Shown here piece by piece: positions 14,899 through 21,515 of a DNA stretch of 29,370 bases. Under the pieces are notes generated by a model, which was not told the DNA's origin, searched no databases, and worked only from the letters and a program-made list of their open reading frames with translations. The stretch comes from CAYTGG01 sp964581415. GTDB taxonomy: Archaea > Nanobdellota > Nanobdellia > Pacearchaeales > GW2011-AR1. Each line of letters begins with the position of its first letter. The stretch's first letter is position 1. The DNA lies in assembly GCA_964581415.1 (NCBI GenBank), contig CAZOOJ010000003.1, positions 1 to 29,370 of the forward strand, in the 5' to 3' direction. The translations under genes and the position numbers were made by a program.

Positions 14899-15177
14899 AT
14901 GAAAAACGAACCTATAATTGATTTTTATTTAAGGAGATGTGAGAAATATTGCTCTTCTGGAGGTTACACTCTTTTATGTTATAATTTTGAGAGTATAAAA
15001 AAAGAAACTCTTGAGCATTTTTCCGGAAAGAGTGCAGAGGGACTTGTTAATATCTGTGATGAATTTACAAAAAAACATTTAGAAAGTTTGTCTAAAAATA
15101 TCAGACTTTTTGATTGGAGTTTTTGTAAAGGAGATTTGTTAAGAGAGAAAATCAATAATTCTCTTCAAGAATTCTGA
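14899..15177 (+). CDS. Hypothetical protein, Cys-containing (92 aa)
   Basis: I do not recognise this protein. It is 92 aa, soluble, with cysteines at several points (RRCEKYCSSGGYTLLCYN, then NICDEF and FCKGD). The spacing does not form a clear zinc ribbon. A TTTAAAAAG box lies about 30 nt upstream of the ATG, with a leaderless-type start. Its last 26 bp overlap the 3' end of the convergent ERCC4-nuclease gene, so one of the two stop positions is encoded antisense within the other gene. Probably real because of the promoter, but the coding potential is modest. Confidence 0.6.
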   Translation: MKNEPIIDFYLRRCEKYCSSGGYTLLCYNFESIKKETLEHFSGKSAEGLVNICDEFTKKHLESLSKNIRLFDWSFCKGDLLREKINNSLQEF

Positions 15178-15841
15178 AAATTTCTGCTTTTTTTCCTATA
15201 ATCTTCTTTAATTCTTCTGAAGGAGTATTAACTATTTTTTTAATTGTTCTAAATTCTTGAAGAAGTTTTTTTGCTGTTTTTGGTCCAATTCCTGGAAAAC
15301 CTTCAAGAATAAACTGCATTTGTTCTTTTTTATTCAGAGATTTTTTCTTTGTTTTTAATGAAATTTCTTTTGACTCTTTTTTTGAAAGAACAGAAATGAA
15401 TTTTGCAGTATCTTCTGAATTTTTTGTAAAAATTATTGGAACCTTATATTTTAATAATATTGAGAGTAAAAAACCTCTTATAGCATTTCCATTAATCCCT
15501 GTTTCTTCATCGTCATAAAGTTCCTGTTCTGAAATTCCTTCTATTATCAACAATCGATTTTCATATTGTTGAATTTCTTCTAACTGATTCAGCAATCTTT
15601 TATTAATCATAGAGGATATAAAGTCAGAAACTGTTTTTCTTTCAATTGCGACATCCTTTACAATATAATCAGCGACTTTTAATTCCCGAAATTCAATCTC
15701 AAATCCTTCTCTGATAAGTTTTGAAGCAACTAAACAATTTTTTTCTCTGTAATCTATGATTATCTTTGGTTTTGAAGTTGATTTTTTATTCTTGATAATT
15801 TCTTTTGATTTTTCAAAGATGTTTGGAAATGTCGAATTCAT
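15152..15841 (-). CDS. ERCC4-type nuclease (XPF/Hef nuclease half) with C-terminal HhH
   Basis: A 229-aa structure-specific nuclease. The XPF signature is complete: IIDYREKN (D30), ADYIV at 57-61 and VAIERKTVSDF with the ERK-x3-D motif at 67-73. The C-terminal part has a tandem helix-hairpin-helix (FPGIGPKTAKKLLQEF, then a second hairpin near KKIIGKKAEIFRILEE). In euryarchaeal Hef this domain follows the helicase in one polypeptide; here the helicase is a separate upstream gene. Hef cleaves fork and flap structures for replication-fork repair. Spacing is 6 bp downstream of the 77-aa gene, same operon. Confidence 0.9.
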   Translation of the reverse strand: MNSTFPNIFEKSKEIIKNKKSTSKPKIIIDYREKNCLVASKLIREGFEIEFRELKVADYIVKDVAIERKTVSDFISSMINKRLLNQLEEIQQYENRLLIIEGISEQELYDDEETGINGNAIRGFLLSILLKYKVPIIFTKNSEDTAKFISVLSKKESKEISLKTKKKSLNKKEQMQFILEGFPGIGPKTAKKLLQEFRTIKKIVNTPSEELKKIIGKKAEIFRILEENY

Positions 15842-15847
15842 TTTAAT

Positions 15848-16081
15848 CTATTTTTTAGGTTTATCTAAATCAAATAATTCAATAACAAAATCAATAATTT
15901 CAGGATTTCTTTTTACTAATCTTCTTGCCTTTAATTCAACTGTTTTCTCATTTCTATTTTCGTTTAGCGCATGATATAATTCATGAGCACTTGTGATTTT
16001 ATAATTCATTATATTTGAACACTCTTCTTTGCAAAGAAGAATAAGATTTTTATCAAAAGAGATTATTTCTTCTATTTTCAT
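15848..16081 (-). CDS. Small protein between helicase and nuclease genes (77 aa)
   Basis: Family not recognised. The 77-aa product (MKIEEIISFDKNLILLCKEE...) looks all-helical and acidic at the start, with SAHELYHALNENR and ELKARRLVKRNP segments. Its ATG overlaps the stop of the helicase gene (ATGA) and it ends 6 bp before the nuclease start, so it is translated with both. The position suggests a subunit, linker or regulator of a split Hef complex, or an independent small regulator of the repair operon. Confidence 0.75.
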   Translation of the reverse strand: MKIEEIISFDKNLILLCKEECSNIMNYKITSAHELYHALNENRNEKTVELKARRLVKRNPEIIDFVIELFDLDKPKK

Positions 16082-17622
16082 TTCAATTTTTTTTGAATTT
16101 CTTTTTCTTTATTATTCAAATCTTCTTTAATTGAATTTATTGTTTTGTGCATTTTTCTCTCTCTGTTTCTTGATACATAATAAAATGTTTCATCTCTTGT
16201 TTTTTTAGTTATGAGTATAATTAATTTTCCAGGAATTAATCTAGCTGTTCTTCCTGCCCTTTGTATTGCTCTTATTGCACTTGGAATTGGTTCATAAAAA
16301 ATTACTGCATTAACTTCTGGAATATCTAATCCTTCTTCTCCAATTGAGGTAGAGACAAGAATATTTATTTTTCCTTCAGAGAATTTCTCAATTATTTCCT
16401 TTTGTTCTTTTTGACTTAAGCCAGAATTCTCTTTTTTTGTCTGTCCTACAAAGATTTTTGATTTTATTCCTTTAATTTCATTAAGTTTTTTTGATAGAAT
16501 AGAAGCTGTTTCTCTAAATTGTGTAAAAATAATAATCTTTACATCTCTGTTTTCCTTTTTTTCCTTTTCAACCAACTCAACAATTTTTTTAATTTTTGGA
16601 TGCTCTATATTCTTTATTAATAATTCGTTAGATTGGGAATAAACTAGATTAAATTCAGGTTTTGCAGTAAGTTTTATTACTCCTTTGCTTTCTTGATTTG
16701 AAGCTTGTTTAAATAATTTTTTCAAATAATTATTAAAACTTTTTAATGTTTGAGTTTCTAAGAGCTCTAATGCATGCTGAATTTTTATTGCTTGTGCACA
16801 AGCGCTTAAACCTAACATATAACTATAGTTTCTGTTTCCTTTAGATAAACTATTAATTATCTTTTTTTGCAGTTTTAAAAGTTCTATTTTTGAAGAAGAA
16901 CCAAAAAGAACCTTTCTTTTTCTTAATTCATCTACATATTTATTAAATAAATTCAATAAAATCTGTCTAATTTCTTCAAATTCTGAAGGAAAATTCACCT
17001 GAATCTTTTCAAAATCCAGCTTTTGCAGATATTTCTTAACATCCTCATTTTCTCTTGTTCTTATCTCAACATCTTCTATATCTAAATTTTCACAAATTTC
17101 TTTTATTTTTGTAAAATCACTTCCAGGAGAAGCAGTGAGTCCTAAAATTCTTTGATGTTTTGATTGTTCTCTATATTTTTGAACAATATAATTATAATCA
17201 TAGTTTTTTATACATCTGTGAGCTTCATCTTCTATTAATAAACAGATTTCCTGAAGATTATAAAGTTTTTTTCTTAAATCATTTGCAATGCATTGAGGTG
17301 TTGAAAAAATTATGTCTGCTGTTTCAAATATTTTTCTTCTTTTTTCTGAATTTACTTTTCCTGTAAATAGTTGCATATCTCCGAATAATTCTGGAAGATG
17401 TTTTTTGAAAGTATTTAGATGCTGTTCAGCTAGAGGTTTAGTTGGAGCTAATATCAGAATTTTTTCTTTTGGAAAAAGTTTCATTCTTTTTATTGTCAAC
17501 ATCAGAGCAATCAATGTTTTTCCTAATCCTGTTGGAAGCACAACCAAACAATTTTTTTTCAAACATGTTTCAAGAATCTTTTTTTGATATTCTCTTGGAT
17601 TAATATTCTGAAGGAATTCCAT
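16078..17622 (-). CDS. Hef/FANCM-like DEAH-type helicase
   Basis: A 514-aa superfamily-2 helicase of the Hef/Mph1/FANCM group, acting on branched DNA at stalled forks. Motif I is PTGLGKT at 30-36, motif Ia APTKPLAEQH at 59-68, motif II EDEAHR at 131-136 and motif III TASPG (about 164-168). The C-terminal RecA domain has IIIFTQFRETA, VSTSIGEEGLDIPEVN and QRAGRTAR (motif VI). There is no nuclease domain: it ends where Hef's nuclease would begin, and the ERCC4 nuclease is two genes downstream. A TTTATATA box about 27 nt upstream of the ATG supports a leaderless transcript for the three-gene operon. Confidence 0.92.
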   Translation of the reverse strand: MEFLQNINPREYQKKILETCLKKNCLVVLPTGLGKTLIALMLTIKRMKLFPKEKILILAPTKPLAEQHLNTFKKHLPELFGDMQLFTGKVNSEKRRKIFETADIIFSTPQCIANDLRKKLYNLQEICLLIEDEAHRCIKNYDYNYIVQKYREQSKHQRILGLTASPGSDFTKIKEICENLDIEDVEIRTRENEDVKKYLQKLDFEKIQVNFPSEFEEIRQILLNLFNKYVDELRKRKVLFGSSSKIELLKLQKKIINSLSKGNRNYSYMLGLSACAQAIKIQHALELLETQTLKSFNNYLKKLFKQASNQESKGVIKLTAKPEFNLVYSQSNELLIKNIEHPKIKKIVELVEKEKKENRDVKIIIFTQFRETASILSKKLNEIKGIKSKIFVGQTKKENSGLSQKEQKEIIEKFSEGKINILVSTSIGEEGLDIPEVNAVIFYEPIPSAIRAIQRAGRTARLIPGKLIILITKKTRDETFYYVSRNRERKMHKTINSIKEDLNNKEKEIQKKLK

Positions 17623-17679
17623 TTTAAAATAAGAATAAATTAGTATATAAATATTTTAAATTCTTATTAAATTTTTTGT

Positions 17680-18348
17680 TTATATAATAAAAAGAATACA
17701 CAACATTCCCAATAAGACTATTGACGCTAGAAAACACCATAAAACAAAACTTCCAAAAAAGATTTTATTTCCATCTAATTCTGAGATAGGAATAAGATTG
17801 AAAAGAGCATAATAGATATTGAGTTTTGCAAATAAAGGAAAGTTTATTAGATAACCTATTATTCCTAATAAAATATTTACAGCAATTCCTGAAGCAGCTA
17901 TTAAACCAATATGGTACTCAGTCATTTCTGAGAATTTATATAGCCCATATCTTTTTGCAGCCCTATAAACTTTTGGCTTTACTTCAAAAATCAAAGAAGC
18001 CATCCAAACAAAATTATTAAATGGAAAAAGAAATATTTTTGATATCAAAGGAAAAAATGCTCCTGCTGGAAAAGATTTTTTTAGTTTACTTGAAGGATGA
18101 CTTGATGTTGTAGGAAGAATGTTAATAAAATGAAACAAACCAGCTCTCTTAATTTCCCAAAGACTTATCTCAATTTCTGAATCAAGATAAAAAGAAGTTA
18201 TTTTTTTTACTGCGATATTAATTAAAATTATTAAAAAAATTGAAAGACAAACATAAAGAAAAATTTCAAAAGATTTTATTAAAGTTATTGAAAATCCAAT
18301 TATTAGTGTTGTTATTAATATTGCTATTATTTCTTTTTTATTTATCAT
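17680..18348 (-). CDS. M50-like membrane protein lacking HExxH (degenerate site-2 protease family)
   Basis: A 222-aa polytopic protein with about five to six hydrophobic segments. The N..P...LDG motif of M50 peptidases is present near the C-terminus (NLIPISELDGN, N184 to D192), but I see no HExxH, so the catalytic zinc site is incomplete. The middle has FPAGAFFPLISKIF and a basic loop FEVKPKVYRAAKRYG followed by TEYHIGLIAASGIAVN. This resembles an archaeal M50-related membrane family often lacking the zinc site. Role unknown; a non-proteolytic scaffold is possible. It lies upstream of the Hef operon on the same strand. Confidence 0.7.
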   Translation of the reverse strand: MINKKEIIAILITTLIIGFSITLIKSFEIFLYVCLSIFLIILINIAVKKITSFYLDSEIEISLWEIKRAGLFHFINILPTTSSHPSSKLKKSFPAGAFFPLISKIFLFPFNNFVWMASLIFEVKPKVYRAAKRYGLYKFSEMTEYHIGLIAASGIAVNILLGIIGYLINFPLFAKLNIYYALFNLIPISELDGNKIFFGSFVLWCFLASIVLLGMLCILFII

Positions 18349-18669
18349 ATTGAATTTAGGTTTGAATTTTTTATAAAGTTTGTTATATACTAACTAAATA
18401 GTCTCATAAATTAATGATTTTAATTATTTCTGAAACAATGGTGCTTTTCTAAAAGAAGTAATACTGAAACTGTTTTTCATATAATTCAAATAAAATTTAA
18501 AGATAATCTTAGAAGCAAAATTAAATTCAGAAATTAGTAAATTAGGAATAAAAAGGAAATTTACTGTGAGAAAAAAAGACTTTCTTGAAAAATAGTTAAA
18601 ATTATGGCTTTTTAAACATAGCTTTTAATATGGAAAATTATTTAAATAAAATATTACATTCTTTTGTTA
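18349..18669. other. Intergenic region, no gene recognised
   Basis: This 321-bp spacer separates two divergent transcripts and contains no convincing open frame. A CTGAAAC repeat (about 18430-18436 and 18464-18470) with degenerate C-box-like ATGATTT nearby hints at a box C/D guide RNA, but the C boxes do not match well. The promoter of the PRC-barrel gene (TTATTTAAATAA) is at about 18637-18648, roughly 27 nt before ATG 18670. Confidence 0.35.
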
Positions 18670-18948
18670 ATGAGAATTAAAAAATTAACAGAAGTTATGG
18701 GAACTAAAGTTTATACAGATTCTGGAGATTTTTTTGGAGAAGTTGAAGAGGCTAATTTACAAGAAAATAAAATCTCTGGCTGGAGAATCAAAGTTGGAGG
18801 AAATATAATTTCTCTTATAGGAGGTGCGAAAGGAGTTATAATTCCACATCAGTTTGTGAAAGCTATAAGTGATATTTTCATAATAAATAAATCTGCATTG
18901 CCAAGTCCTGATTCAGAAATTGAGGAAATTTCTGAAAATTTAATATAG
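18670..18948 (+). CDS. PRC-barrel domain protein
   Basis: A 92-aa soluble protein with the PRC-barrel beta-barrel pattern: GTKVYTDSGDFFGEVEEANL, KISGWRIKV and GVIIPHQFVKAISDIFII. Start ATG 18670 (MRIKKLTE) is preferred over the TTG two codons upstream, because a TATA box lies about 27 nt upstream. Archaea have many stand-alone PRC-barrel proteins, which have been linked to RNA processing and cell division, but not assignable here. It is followed by the first four-helix membrane protein gene after a single base. Confidence 0.88.
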   Translation: MRIKKLTEVMGTKVYTDSGDFFGEVEEANLQENKISGWRIKVGGNIISLIGGAKGVIIPHQFVKAISDIFIINKSALPSPDSEIEEISENLI

Positions 18949-18949
18949 A

Positions 18950-19432
18950 ATGGAGACAATATTACAACACGAAATTTTAACTAACTTTGTTTATCCTTTC
19001 TTATTGATGTTTTTTTTAGTTTTTGCTATTCTTGAAAAAACAAAACTTTTAGGTGATAATAAAAAGCAATTAAATGCTCTTTTAGCTTTTGTTATTGGAT
19101 TAATCTTTACAGCAGCTATAAAGCCAAAACTTATTGTTGAAGATTTAATTCTGTTTATGACAATAGCAATTGTAATTGTTTTTGTTGTTTTGTTACTCTG
19201 GGGTTTTATTTCAGGAAAAGAAGGTTTTGATACTGAAAAATGGATGAAATGGCTCTTGTGGGTAGTTGGAGGAATTGCTGTAGTTATCGCTGTTTTTTAT
19301 ATAATAGGAGTTGAAAGCACAATCTTTAAATATCTCTTTGAACAAAATTGGAGCGGAAGTCTCTGGACAAATATAATCTTTATTGTAATTATTGCTCTTG
19401 CTTTAGCAATTGTTTTGAAAAAAACCAGCTAA
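18950..19432 (+). CDS. Four-helix membrane protein, paralogue A (type IV pilus locus)
   Basis: A 160-aa polytopic protein with hydrophobic segments at about 9-28, 42-58, 66-85, 100-116 and 130-155. The N-terminal half (YPFLLMFFLVFAILEKTKLL, then NALLAFVIGLIF) is clearly parallel to the next gene (YVLPFLLIFALVFGILSRLKLF, NAILSFVIAL), and both have the V-I-x-I-x-V-x-L-L-x-G-F segment. I do not recognise a family. It is coupled to the PRC-barrel gene by a one-base gap. Close to FlaI/FlaJ genes, so it could be a membrane component of the pilus/secretion apparatus. Confidence 0.75.
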   Translation: METILQHEILTNFVYPFLLMFFLVFAILEKTKLLGDNKKQLNALLAFVIGLIFTAAIKPKLIVEDLILFMTIAIVIVFVVLLLWGFISGKEGFDTEKWMKWLLWVVGGIAVVIAVFYIIGVESTIFKYLFEQNWSGSLWTNIIFIVIIALALAIVLKKTS

Positions 19433-19618
19433 AACAGATGATTATTATTGTTTTTTAGATAGTATGTATCTTTTTTAGAAATCTATTTTATTGAAATGAA
19501 TTATTCCTAATAGACTTTAGAGTCTTGATAATCATAAAGAATTTTTATATAAAATTTTATTGGTTGAGAATTCTTAAATCATCAAAACATATTTAAATTG
19601 TTATTTATTTTATAATTG

Positions 19619-20200
19619 ATGATAGAGAATTTATTTTTAACATATTATTCTTATTTTGAAGGAGGTCCTATAGGAAATATGCTTTCACAATGGGAGCAAA
19701 TGGGTTTTTTTAGTTATGTTCTTCCTTTTCTTTTAATTTTTGCTTTAGTTTTTGGAATTCTGTCAAGACTGAAACTTTTTTCTACTGGAGATAAAACAAA
19801 ACCTAACAACGCAATAAATGCAATTTTATCTTTTGTAATTGCTTTAATGTCCTTGCAGTTTAATTTTGTTCCTCAATTTTTTTCAGAAGTTTTTCCTAGA
19901 TTGGGTGTTGGTTTGGCTGTTATTTTAATTGTGATAATTCTTCTAGGATTTTTTATGCCTCAAAAAGTTTGGGGAGATTATGTTTTTTTAGGAATTGGAG
20001 GCATAATTTTATTAATAATATTAAATAAAAGTTTTGGTTTTTTAAATTGGACTGCAGGAAATTTATCATATCAGACAGTTACTTTAATAGTTTATCTGAT
20101 AATAATTTTGATTGTTATAGGAGTTATTGTTGGAACCTCTAAACCTAAAAATGATGCTCCTTCATCAAAAATAATGAGGCTTCTTAATGAGGATGACTAA
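19619..20200 (+). CDS. Four/five-helix membrane protein, paralogue B (type IV pilus locus)
   Basis: A 193-aa paralogue of the preceding membrane protein, with a longer N-terminus (EGGPIGNMLSQWEQMG) and a charged tail (TSKPKNDAPSSKIMRLLNEDD). Helices at about 30-48, 68-86, 100-118, 126-140 and 155-175. ATG 19619 is chosen; a TTG just upstream is in frame but the ATATTTAAAT box about 25-30 nt upstream favours the ATG. Having its own promoter separates it from paralogue A by a 186-bp spacer in which only a small AGACT/AGTCT hairpin (about 19511-19524) is seen. Function unknown. Confidence 0.75.
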   Translation: MIENLFLTYYSYFEGGPIGNMLSQWEQMGFFSYVLPFLLIFALVFGILSRLKLFSTGDKTKPNNAINAILSFVIALMSLQFNFVPQFFSEVFPRLGVGLAVILIVIILLGFFMPQKVWGDYVFLGIGGIILLIILNKSFGFLNWTAGNLSYQTVTLIVYLIIILIVIGVIVGTSKPKNDAPSSKIMRLLNEDD

Positions 20201-20250
20201 TTTTATTATTTAACAAAAGTACTTAATGAGTTATCTAATTAATAATATAA

Positions 20251-20281
20251 AATTATCTAGTTAAATCAGATAATTATTTTT
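20251..20281. terminator. Hairpin with T-tract between convergent genes
   Basis: AATTATCT (20251-20258) and AGATAATT (20268-20275) form an exact 8-bp stem with a 9-nt loop, followed by ATTTTT. It lies between the convergent membrane protein (ends 20200) and coiled-coil gene (ends 20354). Archaeal termination depends mainly on the T-tract; T-runs near 20330-20340 offer further sites. Confidence 0.5.
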
Positions 20282-20353
20282 AGAAGATAATAAAAATAAT
20301 AAATTAAGGAGAATATTCTGAACTGATTTTAATTTTTTTAATTCTTTTATATT

Positions 20354-21055
20354 TTATTTCTTTTTAGAAGTTTTCTTTTTTGTAGCAGGCTTCTTTTTTT
20401 TGGATGTGGAAGTTTTTTTATGTTTTGTATGAGAAATAGAAGGTTTTTCAACAACTTTCCTAAATGAATCCTGCATCATTGACATTTCTTTTTTTATCTC
20501 TTCTAAATTTTTACCATAAGAACCAACTTTTTCAAGTATAGCCATCTGTAGTTTGTCAAGGATATCTTCTATTTTTTTTAATCTGTTTAATGAATTTTCC
20601 ACCTTTGTTTGAAATAGAATCTTAAATTCATTTAATTCATCTAATTGTTTTCTTGTTTTTTTTATTTTTTCAGAAAATACCTGTTCTGATATTTCAATAA
20701 TAGTATCTGTATTATCTGTTTGATATCTCTGTTCATAACCTTCCTGCGGATAATATCCCTGTTGTCCAGATTCCTGTTCATAACCTTCTTGTCCATATGG
20801 ATTATTTTGTTCATATCCTTCTTCATTTTCAGAAATTTCTTGAGTTGAAGGTTTGGGAGGTGCTGTTGGTGAATATTGCTGAGGATTTGGGGGATATTCT
20901 TCATTTTCTTTTGAAACAGCATTTTTTATTCTTGCTTGATTAAGACTATCTTCTATCTGTTTTGGAGAAATTCCTCTTTGTTTTAATTCGCTTGCTATTT
21001 CTTCATCTTCTCTTCCTTCATTTTGCATTTTTATTATCTCTTCTAAAATTCCCAT
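20354..21055 (-). CDS. Coiled-coil protein with Tyr/Gln/Pro-rich linker and Lys-rich tail
   Basis: A 233-aa soluble protein in four parts. Residues 1-45 are a small helical domain (EEIASELKQRGISPKQIEDSLNQA, UBA/SHOCT-like in layout). Residues about 53-115 are a disordered, Pro/Gln/Tyr-rich stretch with repeated EGYEQ (three times) and related units. Residues about 120-200 are a coiled coil with leucine heptads. The C-terminus is a Lys/Ser/Thr-rich basic tail (KKTSTSKKKKPATKKKTSKKK, split around Pro). No family is recognised. The upstream neighbour is another coiled-coil gene on the same strand, divergent from the FlaI-like gene, so a structural or scaffolding role in the pilus locus is plausible. 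Confidence 0.75.
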   Translation of the reverse strand: MGILEEIIKMQNEGREDEEIASELKQRGISPKQIEDSLNQARIKNAVSKENEEYPPNPQQYSPTAPPKPSTQEISENEEGYEQNNPYGQEGYEQESGQQGYYPQEGYEQRYQTDNTDTIIEISEQVFSEKIKKTRKQLDELNEFKILFQTKVENSLNRLKKIEDILDKLQMAILEKVGSYGKNLEEIKKEMSMMQDSFRKVVEKPSISHTKHKKTSTSKKKKPATKKKTSKKK

Positions 21056-21069
21056 TTTTATTTATTTCA

Positions 21070-21111
21070 ACTTAGATTATTTTTTATAAACTTAGATTAT
21101 CTTTTTTATAA
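21070..21111. repeat. Tandem duplication containing two TATA-like boxes
   Basis: ACTTAGATTAT plus a T-run and ATAA occurs twice in a row (20 bp at 21070-21089, 22 bp at 21090-21111). Read on the minus strand, each copy is a TTATAAAAAA-type TATA box followed by TAATCTAAG. The proximal copy is about 30 nt upstream of the coiled-coil gene start (21055); the distal copy overlaps the stop of the upstream gene. It looks like a duplicated core promoter. Confidence 0.6.
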
Positions 21112-21429
21112 ATTCTTATTTAGTGGTTGGAACATTCTTGCTTGTTTTGCTAAAAGTTCTACATCTTCTTTTCTAGCAAATTTGGACATGTCTTCTGAGG
21201 CCATTTCTAAAAAAGAAATTAACCTTTCCATATTGTTCTTTAATATTTCAAGCTCTTTTTTTATTTCTGTAATCCTTTCATCATTTTTTTCTTTAATTTC
21301 TAAAAGATTTTCTCCTAATAAAAGAAGTCGATTTTTAAGATTTTTTTGTTTTTCTTCCAAATCTTTCATTTGTGAATTAATACTACTAAAAATCTGATTT
21401 TGATAATCTTCGTATTCCTCTTCTCCCAT
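21106..21429 (-). CDS. Coiled-coil protein, FlaC/D-like in layout (107 aa)
   Basis: A 107-aa charged, almost entirely helical protein with coiled-coil heptads through most of its length (about residues 15-75), ending in DMSKFARKEDVELLAKQARMFQPL, a segment I recall from archaeal proteins encoded beside FlaI-type ATPases. Related accessory coiled-coil proteins (FlaC/D-type) bind the archaellum motor. It is divergent from the FlaI-like gene with an 86-bp spacer. Assignment to a pilus accessory is by context. Confidence 0.7.
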   Translation of the reverse strand: MGEEEYEDYQNQIFSSINSQMKDLEEKQKNLKNRLLLLGENLLEIKEKNDERITEIKKELEILKNNMERLISFLEMASEDMSKFARKEDVELLAKQARMFQPLNKNL

Positions 21430-21515
21430 AATTTCTCTAAGTTAAAAGGGTTTAAAATTGTTATGATATATTAAGTTATCCAAAACAATTTAAACTATTT
21501 CTCCTTTTTTAATTT

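Noticed and set aside
18418..18475. Possible box C/D guide RNA (ATGATTT, CTGA, ATGGTGC, CTGA in order).
   Set aside because: CTGA boxes are present but both C-like boxes deviate from RTGATGA in several positions; no k-turn pairing seen.
20662..20922. Leftward 86-aa frame within the coiled-coil gene.
   Set aside because: Shifted-frame reading of the repeat linker of the real gene on the same strand; no start signal.
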